A DNA stretch of 51,723 nucleotides from Desulfobacterales bacterium (GTDB taxonomy: Bacteria > Desulfobacterota > Desulfobacteria > Desulfobacterales > Desulfosalsimonadaceae): NCBI GenBank assembly GCA_007134875.1, contig SLJY01000112.1, positions 1 to 51,723 of the forward strand, in the 5' to 3' direction. Position numbers and translations under genes: made by a program. Position 1 is the stretch's first letter. Each line of letters opens with the position of its first letter. Of this stretch, positions 49,576 to 51,723 are shown piece after piece. The notes beneath the pieces are model-generated. The model searched no databases. It had not been told where the DNA came from and was given only the letters and a program-made list of their open reading frames with translations.

Positions 49576-50448
49576 TTAGCGCAGAGCTTCCTCCGGCCAT
49601 CGGGACGGGTCGATGTGGATCCGGATCAAGCTGCGGTAGGCATGTGTGTCCAGCCGCTCCAGGTAGCCCACCCATTCTTCCCAGTTGTCATCCATCTCTC
49701 CACCGGCGCCCATTCCGGCACCTTGCATGACCTGCTTGTGAAGCTGTCGACCCATCTCGGCGGCTTCCCGGTGTCGTCCCTGCTGTTGAAGCTGCGCCAT
49801 TCGTTGTGCAATCTCTTCAGCGTCCATGTACTCAGGAGCAGCAACCATTCCCATCTTTTCCTTTTGTTCCGCCAGCATTAAGGCGTCTTTGCGCAGGGGA
49901 CGGCCGCGCTGATCCTTTTCATTGGTGATCTCGAAGTATGCCCAGTCAAGATGTTCGAAACGATCGCACACGGCCCCGAAATCAACCCATGAATATTTAT
50001 CGGATTGTTGAGCCATGAGGCGCAGTCCCTCGAAATGTTCGGATTGGCAGCGGTTCGGCTGCATTTTCCGGATTTCCGGCGGCAGCGCTGACATTGGCGG
50101 GGCGTCTTTCGGTGCGGGGGCATCACTCGCAATACGCACACCGATGCGTTCAGGCTCGAAGGAGGCTTTGTATTTCGGGGGATGCCGGACCACGTTTTCA
50201 TAGAGCTGTCCGGGGCGTAGCGTTTCAAGAGCGCCTGCTGCATTTTCGTAAAAGGCAGCCACTTCTTCAATTGGCTCCCGGGCGTAGAATGCACGCTCAA
50301 AGGGCTTTTCATGCGTTTTAAGTTCCTTGTCCGCCGGTACGGCTCCGGGGTAGACCGGCGAAAGCAACTCTGCCGCCACGGGCGAAGCGGCAACGGATGC
50401 CGCAAGGAAGGCCGCGGCTAAGACAAAAATGAGCGCTGCATTTTTCAT
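49576..50448 (-). CDS. Secreted protein of unknown function
   Basis: A 290-residue protein with a clear Sec signal peptide (MKNAALIFVLAAAFLAASVAAS, cleavage near residue 26). The mature N-terminal part (residues about 30-75) reads SPVYPGAVP, FERAFYARE and EEVAAFYENAAG, a pattern shared with the protein at the right window edge. The C-terminal half is rich in Gln, Glu, Met and Arg and probably helical (EEIAQRMAQLQQQGRHREAAEMGRQL). Two Cys occur (in NRCQSEH and AVCDRF) and may form a disulfide. It lies 12 bases downstream of a YIP1-family gene and is likely co-transcribed with it. The family is not recognised. Confidence 0.75.
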   Translation of the reverse strand: MKNAALIFVLAAAFLAASVAASPVAAELLSPVYPGAVPADKELKTHEKPFERAFYAREPIEEVAAFYENAAGALETLRPGQLYENVVRHPPKYKASFEPERIGVRIASDAPAPKDAPPMSALPPEIRKMQPNRCQSEHFEGLRLMAQQSDKYSWVDFGAVCDRFEHLDWAYFEITNEKDQRGRPLRKDALMLAEQKEKMGMVAAPEYMDAEEIAQRMAQLQQQGRHREAAEMGRQLHKQVMQGAGMGAGGEMDDNWEEWVGYLERLDTHAYRSLIRIHIDPSRWPEEALR

Positions 50449-50460
50449 GGCAATGCCTCC

Positions 50461-51174
50461 TTATGGCTGCTGTTCGTCTGCGGCCTGTTGCAGTCCTTTC
50501 AGAAATTCCCCCATGGCTTTACCGGCATCTTCCGGGGACATATCCTGAAGCTGCTCCATGCGATTCCGGCTGTCCGCATCCCAGGCATCCATTTGGGCAG
50601 CCATCCTGCGGGCGGTAGCCTCGAGGCTGACGGTGGCAAGCACGAATACTACGCAGACGGCGCCGAATACGGTCCACGCGGTTTTGGTCTTGATGTTGTG
50701 CACCGTGGTGCTGACGATCACCAGCAGCCAGGTCATCCATACCAGTCCGACGATGCCGCCAAGATACGGTATCACATCGATGAGCGTTGTAACAGGCAGG
50801 ATGGCGGCGGTATATGCCATTCCCCGGTAGGCGGTTTCAAATGATTCAGCCGATCCCATGGCTTTCCAGATGACAAAAAGGATTGCAGCACCTATAAAAC
50901 CGAAAATCGCAATAAAAACAGGCATGAGAATTACAGCGGCCAGGCCGGTGACAAAAGCGTCCGCCGGTGCCAGCCCGGCAAGGGAAAGCAGGGCGGCCAG
51001 CAGGCCGGACACCGCGCCGAGCACAACCATGAAAAACAGCGGTCCGAGAAATCCGCCGGATTTCCGCATAAAGCCGTAGAATTCATGCGGCCGGGTCACG
51101 ACTGCAATGGCGGTCGGCAGAATGCCGCGGATTTCCACATGCACGTCAAATTCCGTTTTTGGATCCTTTTCCAT
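50461..51174 (-). CDS. YIP1-family membrane protein
   Basis: A 237-residue protein with about five predicted membrane helices between residues 40 and 185 and a hydrophilic C-terminal tail of about 50 residues. The opening TRPHEFYGFMRKSGGFLGPLFFMVVLG and the IPYLGGIVGLVWMTWLLVIV segment match bacterial YIP1-domain proteins. GGGAGT lies upstream of the ATG. It is followed by a secreted protein gene and preceded by another, suggesting a small envelope-associated set. Function unknown. Confidence 0.8.
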   Translation of the reverse strand: MEKDPKTEFDVHVEIRGILPTAIAVVTRPHEFYGFMRKSGGFLGPLFFMVVLGAVSGLLAALLSLAGLAPADAFVTGLAAVILMPVFIAIFGFIGAAILFVIWKAMGSAESFETAYRGMAYTAAILPVTTLIDVIPYLGGIVGLVWMTWLLVIVSTTVHNIKTKTAWTVFGAVCVVFVLATVSLEATARRMAAQMDAWDADSRNRMEQLQDMSPEDAGKAMGEFLKGLQQAADEQQP

Positions 51175-51242
51175 CTCAGGACTCCCTTGAATTAAGTTTT
51201 GCTGCTTCGGCGCACCGACGCCGAACTTTCATTTCCCTAAAC

Positions 51243-51302
51243 TGACGGTTTCGTATAAAGGCCGATATTTACGCCTGATCGCGAATTTTTACGAGCGCAT
51301 GA
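51243..51302 (+). repeat. Palindromic repeat, internally deleted copy H (60 bp)
   Basis: Only the two ends of the element remain: TGACGGTTTCGTATAAAGGCCGATAT and then CTGATCGCGAATTTTTACGAGCGCATGA, with the whole middle missing. It lies in the gap between the YIP1 gene and the last gene. Confidence 0.65.
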
Positions 51303-51316
51303 TATATATCCGCCCC

Positions 51317-51723
51317 TTAATCCGCGGAATAGGTAATCTGCACGACACTGTTCAGCTTCTCTTTGACACGCGGATCCACGCTCATGAGCCGGGCGTCGTC
51401 CGAAGCCAGCGCCTTGATTTCAATGACCGGAACGGTGAAGGACATGAGTTTTTCCGCGGTCATTGGTTCATCGGATTTATGAAATATTTCGAATTGCTCG
51501 CTCCAATGCCATCCGGGCATGCCCTCCAGGGCATTGTGGTAGAAGCCCAGCATTTCTTCCGGAGATTTTTCCGACGCCAGATTGGCAAACGCCATATGCT
51601 GAATGCTGCCCCCGCCGATATACCTGAGATCCGGCGGTACCGGCACGCCCACCGTTTTCCTGGAAGGAATCCGGCTTTTCATTCCGGCGATCAGATGTTT
51701 CACCTGCTCCCGGGGGATTTCAT
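51317..51723 (-). CDS. Secreted or envelope protein, C-terminal part (5' end outside)
   Basis: The frame is open to the right window edge, so the gene may begin outside; an internal GTG at 51703 is the only start-like codon near the edge. About 135 residues are visible. The central VPVPPDLRYIGGG, QHMAFANLAS and PEEMLGFYHNALEGMPGW parts parallel VYPGAVP, FYARE and EEVAAFYENAAG in the secreted protein at 49576-50448. It is on the same strand as that gene and the YIP1 gene, so the three may be functionally linked. The family is not recognised. Confidence 0.65.
   Translation of the reverse strand, partial: EIPREQVKHLIAGMKSRIPSRKTVGVPVPPDLRYIGGGSIQHMAFANLASEKSPEEMLGFYHNALEGMPGWHWSEQFEIFHKSDEPMTAEKLMSFTVPVIEIKALASDDARLMSVDPRVKEKLNSVVQITYSAD

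Overview
The window looks like a chromosomal segment of a strictly anaerobic, probably sulfate-reducing Desulfobacterota-type bacterium. This is inferred from gene content: several DMSO-reductase-family molybdo/tungsto-enzymes, FmdE, TRAP transporters, an NrfD membrane subunit, a sigma-54 activator and a HesB-like Fe-S protein. I ran no database search. No rRNA, tRNA, CRISPR array, phage or intact insertion sequence was seen.

Left arm (1-11145). A leftward operon encodes a pyrogallol-phloroglucinol-transhydroxylase-like molybdoenzyme (large subunit 1833-4352, small subunit 992-1828), a short-chain dehydrogenase and the start of a cyclase-family hydrolase. Upstream lie a TRAP transporter (4754-7785) and a divergent IclR regulator. 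Together these read as uptake plus anaerobic breakdown of a polyhydroxylated aromatic. A CoA-transferase-like/GNAT fusion follows.

Cofactor block (11520-17834). After a universal stress protein come MobB, MobA, MoaA, MoeA, a second MoeA-like protein, FmdE and a ModE-type regulator: the late steps of bis-MGD cofactor synthesis, placed between the two molybdoenzyme operons.

Second redox operon (18052-29544). A GntR/FCD regulator precedes a rightward operon: four-cluster ferredoxin, NrfD membrane anchor, DMSO-reductase-family catalytic subunit, then a second transhydroxylase-like large/small pair. A strong terminator, a lone cyclic-nucleotide-binding protein and a sigma-54 GAF activator follow. 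The first small subunit has lost the ligands of exactly one of four Fe-S clusters; the second keeps all four. This suggests one enzyme does internal hydroxyl transfer and the other exports electrons.

Right part (29545-51723). It holds a second TRAP transporter, two MFS carriers, an SlyD-like FKBP, a 56-residue protein, an Api92-like protein, a HesB-like protein with a Cys-rich tail, a methyltransferase, a nitroreductase, a solitary molybdoenzyme, a chemoreceptor with a periplasmic zinc-binding-type (CZB) domain plus CheW, two more MFS carriers, a frameshifted His-rich gene, and a group of secreted/membrane proteins at the right edge.

Two features recur between genes. A roughly 175-bp imperfect palindromic repeat occurs in nine full or decayed copies, twice supplying the stop codon of the neighbouring gene. 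A palindrome close to ATTRCATGYAAT lies at or near promoters of the GntR gene, the second redox operon and the second TRAP operon.
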